Source: Actinomycetota bacterium
GTDB taxonomy: Bacteria; Actinomycetota; Thermoleophilia; Solirubrobacterales; Solirubrobacteraceae
NCBI GenBank assembly: GCA_005884115.1
Contig: VAXW01000005.1
Location: forward strand, 1,116,001 to 1,180,000
Direction: 5' to 3'
DNA length: 64,000 nucleotides
Made by a program: the position numbers and the translations under genes. A model generated the notes under the pieces. That model saw nothing but the letters and a program-made list of their open reading frames with translations. It had not been told where the DNA came from and made no database searches. Below are positions 24,922 through 34,846 of this stretch, in pieces (positions within the stretch are counted from its first letter, which is position 1; each line of letters opens with the position of its first letter).

Positions 24922-26862
24922 ATGGCGCGCCTGACCGAGCGTGGGCTGCGACGGTCCGTCGGCGTTCCCGGCCTGTTCGCCACCGCCTACGGGAACGTCG
25001 GCTCATCGATCTATTACGCGCTCGGGCTCGTCGCGGCGCACGCCCTGGGGCTCACTCCGCTGGTGTTCATGTTTGCCGGCGCGCTGTTCGTGCTCACGGC
25101 CAAGACCTACGCCGAGGGCGCGTCGATGTTCCCCGAAGCCGGCGGCTCCTCCTCGTTCGCGCGCCACGCCTTTGACGATGTCGTCTCCTTCTTCGCCGGC
25201 TGGGCGCTGAGCCTCGACTACATCATCACGATCGCCATCTCGGCGTTCTTCGTCCCGCACTACCTCGGCGCGTTCTTCCCCAGCCTCACGCACAGCCCCG
25301 GAGACATCATCGGCGGGCTCGTCACGATCGCGTTGCTGGCCGCGCTCAACATCCGCGGCCTCGGCGAGTCGGCGAAGCTCAACCTCTTTCTGGCCATCAC
25401 CGACCTGTGCACGCAGGTGCTGCTGGTGGTGGTCGGGTTCATTCTCGTGCTGAACCCCACGCTGCTCGTCGACCAGGTGCACCTCGGCATCGCTCCGAGC
25501 TGGACGCAGGTGATCTTCGCGCTGTCGGTGGCGATGGTCGCCTACACGGGCATCGAGACCGTCTCCAACATGGCCGAGGAGGCCAAGGACCCCGGTCACG
25601 ACGTTCCGCGCTCGGTCAACCTCGTGCTCGTCGCCGTGCTCGGCGTCTACGCCGGGATCTCGGTCGTCGCGCTCTCCGCGCTGCCCGTCATTCACCACGC
25701 TGCCGGCTACAGCCCGGCCCTGGGGGAAAGCTTCCACCACGCCGGGTATGCGACCGCCCTCGGAGGCCACTTCGAAAACGACCCCGTGCTCGGCATCGTC
25801 GGGCGGCTGGGCCTGCACGGCGCGGTGCTGACAGTGGCCAAAGACTACGTCGGCGTGCTCGCCGCGACGATCCTCTTCATCGCCGCCAACGCCGGGCTGA
25901 TCGGGATCTCGCGCCTGTCGTGGTCGCTCGCCGAGCACCGCCAGCTGCCGACGATCTTCTCGCAGCTGCACCCGTCCTTCCGCACGCCGTGGTTCACGAT
26001 CGTCTTCTTCTCGATCCTCGCGGGCCTCCTGATCCTGCCGGGGGAAACAACGCTGCTCGGGAACCTCTACTCCTTCGGCGCGATGCTCTCCTTCACCACC
26101 GCGCACGTCTCGGTGCTGGCGCTGCGTGTACGAGAGCCCGACCGCGAGCGTCCCTACAAGCTGCCCTGGAACCTCGCCATCCGCGGGCGTGAGATCCCGC
26201 TCACGGCCGTGCTCGGCGGGCTGGGGACGTTTGCCGCCTGGTGCTCAGTCGTGGCCCTGCACGGCGAGGCGCGCACGATCGGCGTTCCCTGGATGCTCGC
26301 CGGGATGGTCGGCTACTACGTGTATAGAAAGCGCCACGGCCTCGACCCGCGCAAGCACTACCGCATCGAACGCCCAGAGCGCCCACCCGACTTCGCCGAG
26401 TTCGAGTACCGCACGGCGCTCGTGCCGATCTTCGGCTCCGACGTCAGCGCCAGCTCCCTCACCGGCGCCGCCAAGCTGATCGGCTCAGACGGCGTCGTCT
26501 ACGCGATCTTCGTGCTGCCCGTCCCCAGCCAGCTCTCGCTCGAGGCGGGTCTGGAGGAGGAGGAGGCGCAGGGGCGCTCGGTGCTCGAGAGCGCTCGCAT
26601 CCAGGCGCGCCGCGCCGGCATCAAGATCCACACGGGCCTGATCCGCACGCGCAATCCCGGAGCCGCCTTAGTCGAGGAAGCGCAGCGCGTGGGCGCCGAC
26701 GTGATCTACTGGTCGACCATCCACGCCCCGGCCGGCGAGCGGGGGATCGGCCCCACGGCCGCCTACCTGCTCAGCAGGCGCCCGTGCCGCGTGATCATCG
26801 AGAGCGAACCCGCGGGCCGCCAGGCACCCGCGCGCGAGCCGGCCGTCGCGGCCACGCTGTGA
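24922..26862 (+). CDS. APC-superfamily permease with C-terminal universal stress protein domain (copy 2)
   Basis: 646 residues with the same architecture as the gene at 20640. It has about twelve helices (ATAYGNVGSSIYYALGLVAA, MFPEAGGSSSFARHAFDD, AMVAYTGIETVSNMAEEA) and a Usp-like cytoplasmic tail. The membrane domains of the two copies have clearly diverged. The tails are almost identical in protein and even in nucleotide sequence (22065-22499 against 26368-26802). Two permeases around one two-component system suggest paralogous transporters answering the same signal. The substrate is unknown; a KimA-like potassium role is a hypothesis. Start ATG 24922 lacks a strong SD. Confidence 0.82.
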   Translation: MARLTERGLRRSVGVPGLFATAYGNVGSSIYYALGLVAAHALGLTPLVFMFAGALFVLTAKTYAEGASMFPEAGGSSSFARHAFDDVVSFFAGWALSLDYIITIAISAFFVPHYLGAFFPSLTHSPGDIIGGLVTIALLAALNIRGLGESAKLNLFLAITDLCTQVLLVVVGFILVLNPTLLVDQVHLGIAPSWTQVIFALSVAMVAYTGIETVSNMAEEAKDPGHDVPRSVNLVLVAVLGVYAGISVVALSALPVIHHAAGYSPALGESFHHAGYATALGGHFENDPVLGIVGRLGLHGAVLTVAKDYVGVLAATILFIAANAGLIGISRLSWSLAEHRQLPTIFSQLHPSFRTPWFTIVFFSILAGLLILPGETTLLGNLYSFGAMLSFTTAHVSVLALRVREPDRERPYKLPWNLAIRGREIPLTAVLGGLGTFAAWCSVVALHGEARTIGVPWMLAGMVGYYVYRKRHGLDPRKHYRIERPERPPDFAEFEYRTALVPIFGSDVSASSLTGAAKLIGSDGVVYAIFVLPVPSQLSLEAGLEEEEAQGRSVLESARIQARRAGIKIHTGLIRTRNPGAALVEEAQRVGADVIYWSTIHAPAGERGIGPTAAYLLSRRPCRVIIESEPAGRQAPAREPAVAATL

Positions 26863-26878
26863 GGGCGCGACGGTTGCC

Positions 26879-27811
26879 TCACGCGGACGCGAGCGCAGAG
26901 CGCAGCGCCTCCTCGAGCTGCGGGTGCGAGAAGCGGTAGCCGAGCACCAGAGCCTTGGCCGGCATCACCCGCGCTCCCGACGTGAGCGCGCTCGACATCT
27001 CGCCGTAGGCGGCGCGCAGGGCCAGCGCCGGCAGGGGCATCAGCGCGGGGCGCTTGAGCGCCCGGCCGAGCGCCCGCGAGAACGCCCGATTGGACACCGG
27101 CTCGGGAGCCGTCGCGTTGACGGCGCCGCTCCAGCGCGTGTCGCCGAGGGCCGCCACCATGATCCCGGTCAAGTCAGCGTGGTGGATCCATGACATGTAC
27201 TGGCGACCACCCGCAATCGGCCCACCGAGGCCGAGCCGGAAGGGCGGCAGCATGCGCTTCAGCGCCCCGCCGGCGCGATCGAGCACGATGCCCGTGCGGA
27301 TCACGACCACCCGCAGGCCGAGCGCGCCCGCCCGCTGCGCCTCCTGCTCCCACGACGTGCAAAGCTGCGCGAGGAAGTCGCCGCCCGCCGGGGCCTCCTC
27401 GTCGAGCGGCTCCTCGCCGTGAGGGCCGTAGTAGCCGACGCCCGAGGCGCTCACGAGCGTGTGCGGGCGCGGCTCGACGCCGGCCAGCGCAGTGATCAGG
27501 TTGCGCGTGCCGAGCACGCGGCTGTCCCAGATCGCGCGCTTGGCCGTCGCGCTCCAGCGCTGGTCGATCCTCGCGCCCGCCAGGTGCACGACCGCGTCGC
27601 GGCCCGCGAGCGCCTGCGCGGGCGCCAGCTCGCCGCTCGGCTCCCACGCGAACGCCTGCGCCGGCGCGGCCCCGATCGCGCCGAGCTTGGAGGTGGCGCG
27701 CACCGGATCGCGCGAGAGGACCGTCACCTCGTCAGCGGAGCCAGCGTCGCGAAGCGCGCCCAGCAGCCGCTGTCCGACCACGCCCGTGGCGCCGGTGACG
27801 CAGAGCCTCAC
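26879..27811 (-). CDS. TIGR01777-family NAD(P)-dependent epimerase
   Basis: 310 residues, extended short-chain dehydrogenase fold, starting MRLCVTGATGVVGQRLLGAL with the nucleotide motif TGATGVVG. DAVVHLAGARIDQRWSATAKRAIWDSR, SASGVGYYG and YMSWIHHADLTGIMV are the marks of the YfcH/SulA-type family. The C-terminal DUF1731-like segment (LGYRFSHPQLEEALRSAL) is complete. Substrate and reaction are unknown for the family. It follows the malic enzyme gene on the same strand, 21 bp downstream of its stop. Confidence 0.88.
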   Translation of the reverse strand: MRLCVTGATGVVGQRLLGALRDAGSADEVTVLSRDPVRATSKLGAIGAAPAQAFAWEPSGELAPAQALAGRDAVVHLAGARIDQRWSATAKRAIWDSRVLGTRNLITALAGVEPRPHTLVSASGVGYYGPHGEEPLDEEAPAGGDFLAQLCTSWEQEAQRAGALGLRVVVIRTGIVLDRAGGALKRMLPPFRLGLGGPIAGGRQYMSWIHHADLTGIMVAALGDTRWSGAVNATAPEPVSNRAFSRALGRALKRPALMPLPALALRAAYGEMSSALTSGARVMPAKALVLGYRFSHPQLEEALRSALASA

Positions 27812-27832
27812 AGGGTCGGCCTGCCGGGCATC

Positions 27833-29323
27833 TCAGCCGTGACCGTCGAGGGGCGCCGGCGAGCCGCCGGTGATCGTGTCGCCGTGGGCGAAGCCCACCT
27901 CCTGACCCGCGCGAGCGGTTCCGTCCGCCCGCGCCTCGCGCGCCACCGCCGCGGCCACGGCCGGGGCGACGTCGCGATTGAAGACCGAGGGGATGATGTA
28001 GTCCTCGCGCAGCTCGCTCTCCTCGACGATGTCAGCGATCGCATGCGCGGCGGCCATCTTCATGTGCTCGGTGATCGCCGGAGCGCGCACGTCGAGCGCG
28101 CCCCTGAAGATTCCCGGGAAGCAGAGCACGTTGTTGATCTGGTTGGGGTAATCGGAGCGGCCCGTCGCGACGATGCGCGCGTACGGCGCCGCCTCCTCGG
28201 GGCGGACCTCCGGATTGGGGTTGGCCATCGCAAACACCATCGCGTCAGCGTTCATGCGCGCCAGCGCATCAGCCGGCAACGCCCGCGCGCCGGACACGCC
28301 AATCAACAGGTCCGTTCCCTCGATCACATCGGCCGGTGAGCCGGCGCGGCAGCCGGGGTTCGTCAGCTCGGCGAACCAGCGCTTGAGGTCGTTCATCGAG
28401 CCGTCGAGGTAGTCCTCGCGGCGGACATGCAGCGCCCCGCGTGAATCGGCTCCGATGATGTTGCGCACGCCGGCCGCCAGCAGGATCTTCGTGACGGCGA
28501 TTCCCGCCGCTCCCAGGCCGATCACCAGCACGCTCAGCTGCGGAAGCGACCGGCCCGTGAGCTTGACCGCGTTCAGCAGCGCCGCCATCACCACCACCGC
28601 GGTCCCATGCTGGTCGTCGTGGAAGACCGGGATGTCGAGCTCCTCTTTGAGCTGCTGCTCGACCTGAAAGCAGCGCGGCGCAGAGATGTCCTCGAGGTTG
28701 ATGCCGCCGAAGGCCGGTGCGATCAGCTTGACGCTGCGAACGATCTCCTCCGGGTCAGTCGAGTCCAGGCAGATGGGAAACGCGTCGACCCCCCCGAACT
28801 CCTTGAACAGGCAGCACTTGCCCTCCATCACCGGCAGCGCAGCGAGCGGCCCGATCGACCCGAGGCCGAGCACGGCGCTGCCGTCGGAGACGACCGCCAC
28901 GGTGTTGCGCTTGATCGTGTACTGGAAGGCCTTGTCTTCGTCGTCTGCGATCGCCCTGCACACGCGCGCCACGCCTGGCGTGTAGGCCATCGAGAGGTCG
29001 TCCCGGGTCTTGAGCGGGTGCTTGTTGTGCTGTTCGATCTTGCCGCCCACGTGCAGCAGGAAGGTGCGGTCGGTGGTGTCGATCACCTGGGCCCCGCTCA
29101 CGCCTTCGATCGCCGAGATGATCTGCGCCCAGTGCTCGCGATCGGACGCGTCCACCACGATGTCGCGCAAGCTCTGCGGGCCGTCGACCTCGACCAGGTC
29201 GACCGCGCCGACGACCCCGCCCGCCTCGCCGATCGCGCCCGTGAGCGCCCCCAGCGCGCCGTGGGCGTCGTCGATCTTCACGCGAATCGTGAGACGGTAC
29301 TGTGCGCTTGGCGTGGCGCTCAC
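27833..29323 (-). CDS. NAD-dependent malic enzyme with N-terminal ACT domain
   Basis: 496 residues from GTG 29323, preceded by CAGGAG. Residues about 5-85 are an ACT regulatory domain ([20 protein letters not shown]). The malic enzyme core follows: [72 protein letters not shown] and the Rossmann motif [15 protein letters not shown]. It converts malate to pyruvate and CO2. The ACT domain suggests allosteric control by a small ligand. The family is of the bacterial short type without a phosphotransacetylase tail. It is divergent from polA over 149 bp. Confidence 0.92.
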   Translation of the reverse strand: MSATPSAQYRLTIRVKIDDAHGALGALTGAIGEAGGVVGAVDLVEVDGPQSLRDIVVDASDREHWAQIISAIEGVSGAQVIDTTDRTFLLHVGGKIEQHNKHPLKTRDDLSMAYTPGVARVCRAIADDEDKAFQYTIKRNTVAVVSDGSAVLGLGSIGPLAALPVMEGKCCLFKEFGGVDAFPICLDSTDPEEIVRSVKLIAPAFGGINLEDISAPRCFQVEQQLKEELDIPVFHDDQHGTAVVVMAALLNAVKLTGRSLPQLSVLVIGLGAAGIAVTKILLAAGVRNIIGADSRGALHVRREDYLDGSMNDLKRWFAELTNPGCRAGSPADVIEGTDLLIGVSGARALPADALARMNADAMVFAMANPNPEVRPEEAAPYARIVATGRSDYPNQINNVLCFPGIFRGALDVRAPAITEHMKMAAAHAIADIVEESELREDYIIPSVFNRDVAPAVAAAVAREARADGTARAGQEVGFAHGDTITGGSPAPLDGHG

Positions 29324-29458
29324 CGGTCGGGCTCCTGGTTCATGGGCGGGAGGGCATGTTAGGCGCACGGCCGTGCACGCGTGCCGCGGCCGAGCGCGCG
29401 CGCCGCGCGCGAGCCCCCGTGCGTGCGCCGCGAGCGCTCGCCAGGGATGCCGTGCCCC

Positions 29459-29464
29459 TAGAGT
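29459..29464 (+). promoter_or_regulatory. TANNNT -10 box, leaderless promoter of polA
   Basis: TAGAGT ends 8 nt before ATG 29473, with no SD between. It predicts a leaderless polA mRNA. Confidence 0.5.
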
Positions 29465-29472
29465 GACCCACG

Positions 29473-32154
29473 ATGGCCGGAAGCAGTCCCCGCACCAGCG
29501 CCGCACGCGCCGCCTCCGACGGCGAGCCGCGCCGCCTGTTCCTGATCGACGGCCCGAGCCTCGTCTACCGCGCCTTCTTCGCGCTGCCCGAGTCGATCGC
29601 GACCTCGACCGGCGTGGCCACCAACGCGATCTTCGGGTTCGCCTCGATGCTGGTGAAGATCGTGACCGACTACGGGGTGCGGCCCACCGTCGTCGCCTGG
29701 GACGCCGGCAGCTCGGGCCGCACCGAGCTGTTCTCCGAATACAAGGCGCAGCGGCGTTCGCGCCCGGACCTGCTCAAGCAGCAGTGGCCGGCAATGGAAC
29801 CGCTGGTCGAAGCGTTCGGGTACCGCAACGTGCGCGTCGAGGGATACGAGGCCGACGACGTCATCGGCTCGCTCGCCGAGCGCGCGCTGCGCTGCGAGCC
29901 GCCAGTGCCCGTGATGATCGTGACCGGCGATCGCGATGTCTTCCAGCTGATCGACTCCGACGGGCTCGTCCAGGTGATGGCGACCTCACGCGGAATCACA
30001 GACACCAAGATCTACGATCGCCAGGCGGTGCTCGACCGCTACGGGATCCCGCCCGAGCTGATCCCCGACTTCTATGGCCTGAAGGGCGACACCTCCGACA
30101 ACATCCCGGGCGTGCCGGGGATCGGGGACAAGACCGCCAGCGAGCTGCTCACGAGCTACGGATCGCTCGAGCAGGTGCTCGCGAGCGTCGAGGCGATCAG
30201 CGGAGCCAAGCGCAAAGAGAATCTCCGCAGCCATGCCGACGACGCGCGCGTCTCCAAGCGTCTGGCGACGGTGATGCGCGACGTCGAGGTCGACCTCGAC
30301 GTCGCCGCCGAGGCCGCGCGCGAGCCCGACCGGGCGCGCCTGCGCGATGTGTTTCGTACCTACGAGCTGCGCGACCCGCTGCGGCGCCTGGAAGAAGCGC
30401 TCGGCGGGGCCGAGCAGGCTGCCCCCGTGCCAAGCGGCGCCGTTCAGCTGAGCGCGCGCGTGCGCAGCGGTTCCGTATCCGACATCGCGGGCCTCGCCGC
30501 GGGCGAGGAGCACGCCGAGCTGTACGTCGTGGCGCGAGCTGTGGCTGCGCCCGAGGGAGCGCTCTTCGCGGAGGGCGCTCCGTGGCGCTTCGCGGTCGTG
30601 GCGGCTGCCCGTGGTGAGGGCTCCGATGGCGCCGCGCCGGGGCTCGCCGAGGTGCTCGTGGGGGAGTGCGCCGGACCCGAGGAGGTGGTGGCAGCCTGCG
30701 GTGCGCGCCCCGTCATCGCACACGACGCCAAGGCGCTCGCGCTCGTGCCCCCGGGCCTCTGCCACGACACGCTGCTCGGCGCCTACCTGCTGGAGCCCGC
30801 GCGGCGCGGGTACCCGTTCTCGGAGCTGTGTGAAGAGAGGGGTCTCGAAGCCGCCGTCGAGGATGCCGAGGGCGCCGACGCCGTCAAGCTTCGCGCGCTC
30901 GCAGCGTGGCAGCGCGAGCAGATCGCCGAGCGTGGCCTCGAGCGATTGATGCGCGAGATCGAGCTGCCCCTGGTCGCCGTTCTGCGCGAGATGGAGCTCC
31001 TCGGCGTGCGCCTCGACCTCGAGCGCCTCGCGGAGATCACCGCGCGCGTGCGCGAGGAGATCGCGGGGCTCGAACGCGACATCTACGCGCTGGCTGACGA
31101 GGAGTTCTTGATCGCCTCGCCCCAGCAGCTCGGCGAGATCCTGTTCACCAAGCTCGGGCTCACGCACAAGCGTCGCGGCAAGACCGGCTACTCGACCGAT
31201 GCGCGCGTCCTGCAGGCGATCCGGCACGAGCACGAGATCGTCCCCAAGATCGAGCGCTGGCGCGAGCTCTCGACCCTGACCAAGACATATCTCGACGTGC
31301 TCCCATCGCTCGTCGATGAGAGCTCGCGCATCCACACGACCTTCCTGCAAGCCGTCGCGCAGACGGGCCGCCTCTCGAGCACCAGCCCCAACATGCAGAA
31401 CGTCCCCATCCGCACTCCGCTTGGACGCGAGATCCGCGGCTGCTTCGAGGCCGCCGAGGGCATGGAGCTGATGGCAGCCGACTACTCGCAGATCGAGCTT
31501 CGCGTGCTCGCCCACGTCGCCGACGAGCCGGCGCTCAAGGAGATCTTCCGGCGCGGCGAAGACGTGCACGCGGCGACCGCGTCGCAGGTCTTCTCAGTCT
31601 CGCCCGACGCCATCGACCACGGCATGCGTTCGAAGGCCAAGATGATCAACTTCGGCATCGTCTACGGGCTCTCCGACTACGGCCTCGCCGATCGTCTGAA
31701 CATCCCGCGCGAGGAGGCCAAGGAGTTCATCGACGCCTACCTCGAGCGCTTCCCGCGCGTGGCCGCGTTCGTCGAGGACACGATCGCGCGCGCCCGCGAG
31801 CAGGGCCATGTGCAGACGCTCTGGAACCGGCGCCGCCAGATCCCTGAGCTGCGGGCCCGCAACTACCAGGTGCGGACGCTGGGCGAACGCCTGGCCGTCA
31901 ACACCGTGATCCAGGGCACCGCCGCCGACATCCTCAAGCTCGCCATGATCCGCTGCCAGCACGCGCTCGTGCGCGACGGGCTCTCCACCAGGCTGATCCT
32001 CACGATCCACGACGAGCTGCTGTTCGAGGGCCCCGCGGCGGAGATGGAGCGGGCGCGCGAGCTGGTCGAGCGAGAGATGTGCGGCGTGTGGGATCGCGAC
32101 CCGCCGCTCGCGGTCGACATCGGCGTAGGGCATACGTGGCTGGAGGCGAAGTGA
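29473..32154 (+). CDS. polA: DNA polymerase I
   Basis: 893 residues. Residues about 20-310 are the 5'-3' exonuclease/flap domain (FLIDGPSLVYRAFFALP, YEADDVIGSLAERA, TGDRDVFQLI, GLKGDTSDNIPGVPGIGDKTA). About 330-520 is a shrunken 3'-5' exonuclease fold in which the acidic metal ligands are not recognisable, so proofreading is probably lost, as in Taq and many actinobacterial Pol I. The polymerase domain has motif A DYSQIELRVLAHV, motif B RSKAKMINFGIVYGLS (Phe in the O-helix) and motif C LTIHDELLFE. It serves in Okazaki fragment maturation and excision repair. Confidence 0.96.
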   Translation: MAGSSPRTSAARAASDGEPRRLFLIDGPSLVYRAFFALPESIATSTGVATNAIFGFASMLVKIVTDYGVRPTVVAWDAGSSGRTELFSEYKAQRRSRPDLLKQQWPAMEPLVEAFGYRNVRVEGYEADDVIGSLAERALRCEPPVPVMIVTGDRDVFQLIDSDGLVQVMATSRGITDTKIYDRQAVLDRYGIPPELIPDFYGLKGDTSDNIPGVPGIGDKTASELLTSYGSLEQVLASVEAISGAKRKENLRSHADDARVSKRLATVMRDVEVDLDVAAEAAREPDRARLRDVFRTYELRDPLRRLEEALGGAEQAAPVPSGAVQLSARVRSGSVSDIAGLAAGEEHAELYVVARAVAAPEGALFAEGAPWRFAVVAAARGEGSDGAAPGLAEVLVGECAGPEEVVAACGARPVIAHDAKALALVPPGLCHDTLLGAYLLEPARRGYPFSELCEERGLEAAVEDAEGADAVKLRALAAWQREQIAERGLERLMREIELPLVAVLREMELLGVRLDLERLAEITARVREEIAGLERDIYALADEEFLIASPQQLGEILFTKLGLTHKRRGKTGYSTDARVLQAIRHEHEIVPKIERWRELSTLTKTYLDVLPSLVDESSRIHTTFLQAVAQTGRLSSTSPNMQNVPIRTPLGREIRGCFEAAEGMELMAADYSQIELRVLAHVADEPALKEIFRRGEDVHAATASQVFSVSPDAIDHGMRSKAKMINFGIVYGLSDYGLADRLNIPREEAKEFIDAYLERFPRVAAFVEDTIARAREQGHVQTLWNRRRQIPELRARNYQVRTLGERLAVNTVIQGTAADILKLAMIRCQHALVRDGLSTRLILTIHDELLFEGPAAEMERARELVEREMCGVWDRDPPLAVDIGVGHTWLEAK

Positions 32155-32176
32155 GCACGCCGGTGCGGGGCCTGGC

Positions 32177-32620
32177 GTGAGCCGCGGCATCGCGGTGCTG
32201 CTGGGCGTCGGGGCCGGCTGCCTCGTGGGGATGCAGGCGCCGGTGAACTCGCGCCTGAAGGACACGCTCGGCGGCGTGCAGGCCGCGACCTTCTCGTTCC
32301 TCGTCGGCACCGCCGCGCTCGTGCTCGTGGCAGTGGTCCTGCGCGGCGGCCTGGCCAGCCTCGGCCACGTCGGCCGCGTTCCCTGGTGGGCGCTCGTCGG
32401 CGGCCTGTTCGGCGCCGTGTATGTGTTCGTGGCGCTCGAAGCCGTGCGCACGCTCGGCGTCAGCGGCCTCACCGCCGTCGTGATCGCGGGGCAGCTCACG
32501 ATCTCGGTCGTGATCGATCGCTTCGGCCTGCTCGGCGTGGCCAAGCAGCAGATCGGCCTGGCGCGCATCGTAGGCCTCGTGCTGCTCGCCGCGGGCGTGG
32601 TTCTGGTCGTGCGCAAGTAG
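32177..32620 (+). CDS. YdcZ/DUF606-type small DMT transporter
   Basis: 147 residues with five hydrophobic helices. It begins RGIAVLLGVGAGCLVGMQAP, with the NSRL segment after helix 1, then WWALVGGLFGAVYVF and TAVVIAGQLTISVVIDRFGLL, all typical of the half-size DUF606 branch of the drug/metabolite transporter superfamily. Such half-size proteins act as homo- or heterodimers. Start GTG 32177 follows polA by 22 bp. The substrate is unknown. Confidence 0.82.
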   Translation: MSRGIAVLLGVGAGCLVGMQAPVNSRLKDTLGGVQAATFSFLVGTAALVLVAVVLRGGLASLGHVGRVPWWALVGGLFGAVYVFVALEAVRTLGVSGLTAVVIAGQLTISVVIDRFGLLGVAKQQIGLARIVGLVLLAAGVVLVVRK

Positions 32621-32716
32621 GGTCAGGCGAGCTGGCGGGCTTCGGCGCGCGCGTCGCCAAAGCCCTCGCGCAAAGGCGCCAGCGCGTGTGCTCGGCCCGC
32701 AGCCCGGCTGGGGTCC

Positions 32717-33652
32717 CTAGTCGAGTGCGTCGCGAAAGCCCTCGCGCCAGCTGGCGTGTACCGGCTCCCAGCCGAGCTCGGCCTTGGCGAGCCGGTTTGA
32801 GGCGCCCTGCGCCTTCGTCATGATCTCCACGCCGTAGGCACCGGCGGCGAAGCGCGCGATGAACGCCGGCGCGCGCAGCGGTCGCGGCGCTCCCAGCGCC
32901 TGCGCCAGAGCCGGCAGCCACTGCGAGACCGGCGCGGGCTCGTCGTCGACGATGTTGTACGCGCCCGAGCGCCCGCGCGAGAGAGCGGCGACCGTCGCGC
33001 GCGCCGCGTCGTCGATGTGGATGAACGACCACACCCCGCCGCCCGAGCCCACGATCGGCATGCGCCGCCGCGCGAGGTCCTCGCCCATCGATCCCTCGCG
33101 CGAGATCGCGCTGCCGGGGCCGTAGAAGTAGCCGTATCGCAGCACCACGCCCTCCGCCCCGAGCACCGCCCGCTCGAGTTCTCGGACCGCGCGAGCCGTG
33201 CGCTGGAACGCTTTTGGCGCCCCCTCGTCGAGGAGCGGGTCGCTCTCGGCGTGCAGCGTGCCCGCGGGGCCGCGCGCGTACATGAACGCGATGCTCTGCG
33301 CGATGATGCGCCGCGCGCCGGCCTGCTGGGCAGACGCGACGAGGATCCGCGTTCCCTCGCTGCGCAGCCTGTCGTTGAGCTCGAAGTCGCGCTCGATGCG
33401 GCGCGGGTCGATGCGCTGCGGCAACGCCGTGAGCTCATGGATTACGGCCTCGGGGCGCGCCGTCGCGACCGCCTCGCGCACAGCGTCAGCATCGAGCGCG
33501 TCGGCGACCGCCGGCTCCGCGCCCAGTGCACGCAGCGCATCCGCTCTGGCGGGCGAGCGTGTCATGCCCGTCACCTGATGGCCGGCTGACTTCAGCAGCG
33601 GAACCAGGCGCCGCCCGATGGCGCCGGTCGCGCCGGCGACGAATACCCTCAT
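32717..33652 (-). CDS. NAD(P)-dependent epimerase/dehydratase family protein
   Basis: 311 residues, starting MRVFVAGATGAIGRRLVPLL with the Rossmann GATGAIG motif; ATG 33652 is chosen as it gives the family's usual N-terminus. DAVREAVATARPEAVIHELTAL, RIIAQSIAFMYA and VLRYGYFYGPGSAI (the YxxxK-like region is altered to an atypical form) follow, and SFIHIDDAARATVAAL closes the binding domain. It is an extended SDR of unknown substrate, perhaps a nucleoside-sugar or atypical type. Its start overlaps the stop of the AhpD-like gene upstream (ATGA), so the three minus-strand genes 34814-32717 form an operon. Confidence 0.8.
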   Translation of the reverse strand: MRVFVAGATGAIGRRLVPLLKSAGHQVTGMTRSPARADALRALGAEPAVADALDADAVREAVATARPEAVIHELTALPQRIDPRRIERDFELNDRLRSEGTRILVASAQQAGARRIIAQSIAFMYARGPAGTLHAESDPLLDEGAPKAFQRTARAVRELERAVLGAEGVVLRYGYFYGPGSAISREGSMGEDLARRRMPIVGSGGGVWSFIHIDDAARATVAALSRGRSGAYNIVDDEPAPVSQWLPALAQALGAPRPLRAPAFIARFAAGAYGVEIMTKAQGASNRLAKAELGWEPVHASWREGFRDALD

Positions 33653-34332
33653 CCGCTGCGCGCGGCAAGCGGCGAGGACGCGGGTGCTATCGGCTCGTCC
33701 TGCGTCCGTGGCGGAGCCGGCGCGACGGCCGCGGCCGGCCGGGCGACGGCGTCCGGCTCGGGGACAGCGCACACCATGCCCTCGCTGAATTCGGCGTCAC
33801 CGATCCCGAAAGCGAGGTTGAAGCGCCCGCGCATGTTCTCGAGCGCGATCACGCTCGTGAGCTCCACGAGCTGCGCCTCGTCGAGGTGCTCGCGCAGCGC
33901 GGCGAACAGCTCATCGGGTACCTCCACCGGCGTGCGGCTCATACCGACCGCGTAGTCGAGCACGAGCTTCTCGAGCTCGTCGAACTCCTCGCTGTCGTGG
34001 TAGCGCGGGAGCGCGATCAGCTGGGCTTCTCCGACGCCTGCCCGGCGCGCGATCGTCGACCCGATGTCGATGCAGTACTCGCACGTCGTCATCGTCGCCG
34101 CCTTCAGCTCCGCCAGGATCTTCAGCCGCGCCGGGACCCGGCTGACCTTGGCGGTGGCTTCCTCGAACATCCCGTAGCCGACCAGTAGGCGCGGGACGTG
34201 GGCGTACGCTTCGAGCGGCTCGATCATGCGCTCGGTCTCGCGGCCGGCAGCCTTGGCCGTCGCCCGGCGCGCGAGCCTGAGCAGCAGGCGGGTGAAGGGG
34301 CTGGGGCGCTTGGGTGATTCGATGCGGCTCAT
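33649..34332 (-). CDS. Carboxymuconolactone decarboxylase/AhpD-like protein
   Basis: 227 residues. The conserved core TMTTCEYCIDIGSTIARRAG contains the CxxC redox pair of AhpD-like proteins, preceded by RVPARLKILAELK, and followed by LVLDYAVGMSRTPVEVPDE and the helix ALENMRGRFNLAF. The His two turns after CxxC in AhpD is absent (IGST follows), so a peroxidase cycle is unproven. The C-terminal 40 residues are Ala/Pro-rich. AAGGAG precedes ATG 34332, and the start overlaps the stop of the membrane protein upstream. It is transcribed in the middle of a three-gene operon. Confidence 0.82.
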   Translation of the reverse strand: MSRIESPKRPSPFTRLLLRLARRATAKAAGRETERMIEPLEAYAHVPRLLVGYGMFEEATAKVSRVPARLKILAELKAATMTTCEYCIDIGSTIARRAGVGEAQLIALPRYHDSEEFDELEKLVLDYAVGMSRTPVEVPDELFAALREHLDEAQLVELTSVIALENMRGRFNLAFGIGDAEFSEGMVCAVPEPDAVARPAAAVAPAPPRTQDEPIAPASSPLAARSG

Positions 34333-34814
34333 CGCTTGGCTCCTTTCATGCGCAGGCGCTGCGGGAGGCGCTCCGCGCTCTGGTCGGCCGCCGCCAGGCG
34401 CAGCAGCCCGATGATCAGCATGGTGCTGACGGCGAGTGAGAAGAAGTCGAAGTACCCCGTCCAGACGGGGTGTGCGCCGTCGATGTCGACGAGGTGGTTG
34501 ACGCTGTGCAGGGCGAACTGGGCAGCCGCGACCGTCAGCATCGGAACGCGCCAAGTGGCGCGGCGCACGGCCGCGGCGAGGCCGATCCCGATCGCCGCGC
34601 TGAAGGTCGCGGTGTCTCGTATGTAGTGGTCGTTGCGCACTCCGAACGGACCCACGGCGGAGTAGAACGCGCGCGGCGCGATCGCCATGAACAGCGCCAG
34701 GACGATGCTGTAGGCGGCCAGCAGGACCACGCCGGCCGTCACCAGCTCGGCCGGGGTCACGTACGCCCGGCGCCGGACCGAGAGGCGGGGCTGGGGCGAC
34801 TCCTGCACGGACAT
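34329..34814 (-). CDS. Four-helix membrane protein of unknown function
   Basis: 161 residues with four predicted membrane helices (about 24-48, 70-88, 93-112 and 121-142). HYIRDTATFSAAIGIGLAA and ALHSVNHLVDIDGAHP carry conserved-looking polar residues in the membrane (His, Asp, Asn). The pattern resembles DUF4345/DoxX-like small membrane proteins, but I cannot assign a family. Being the first gene of an operon with an AhpD-like protein suggests a redox or detoxification role. A leaderless-type box lies upstream. Confidence 0.65.
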   Translation of the reverse strand: MSVQESPQPRLSVRRRAYVTPAELVTAGVVLLAAYSIVLALFMAIAPRAFYSAVGPFGVRNDHYIRDTATFSAAIGIGLAAAVRRATWRVPMLTVAAAQFALHSVNHLVDIDGAHPVWTGYFDFFSLAVSTMLIIGLLRLAAADQSAERLPQRLRMKGAKR

Positions 34815-34821
34815 CGAGATC

Positions 34822-34827
34822 AGGATA
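34822..34827 (-). promoter_or_regulatory. TANNNT -10 box, leaderless promoter of AhpD operon
   Basis: Minus-strand TATCCT, exactly 7 nt before the ATG at 34814. No SD is present. Confidence 0.5.
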
Positions 34828-34846
34828 TGCTCTCGGTGGAGCCCGG

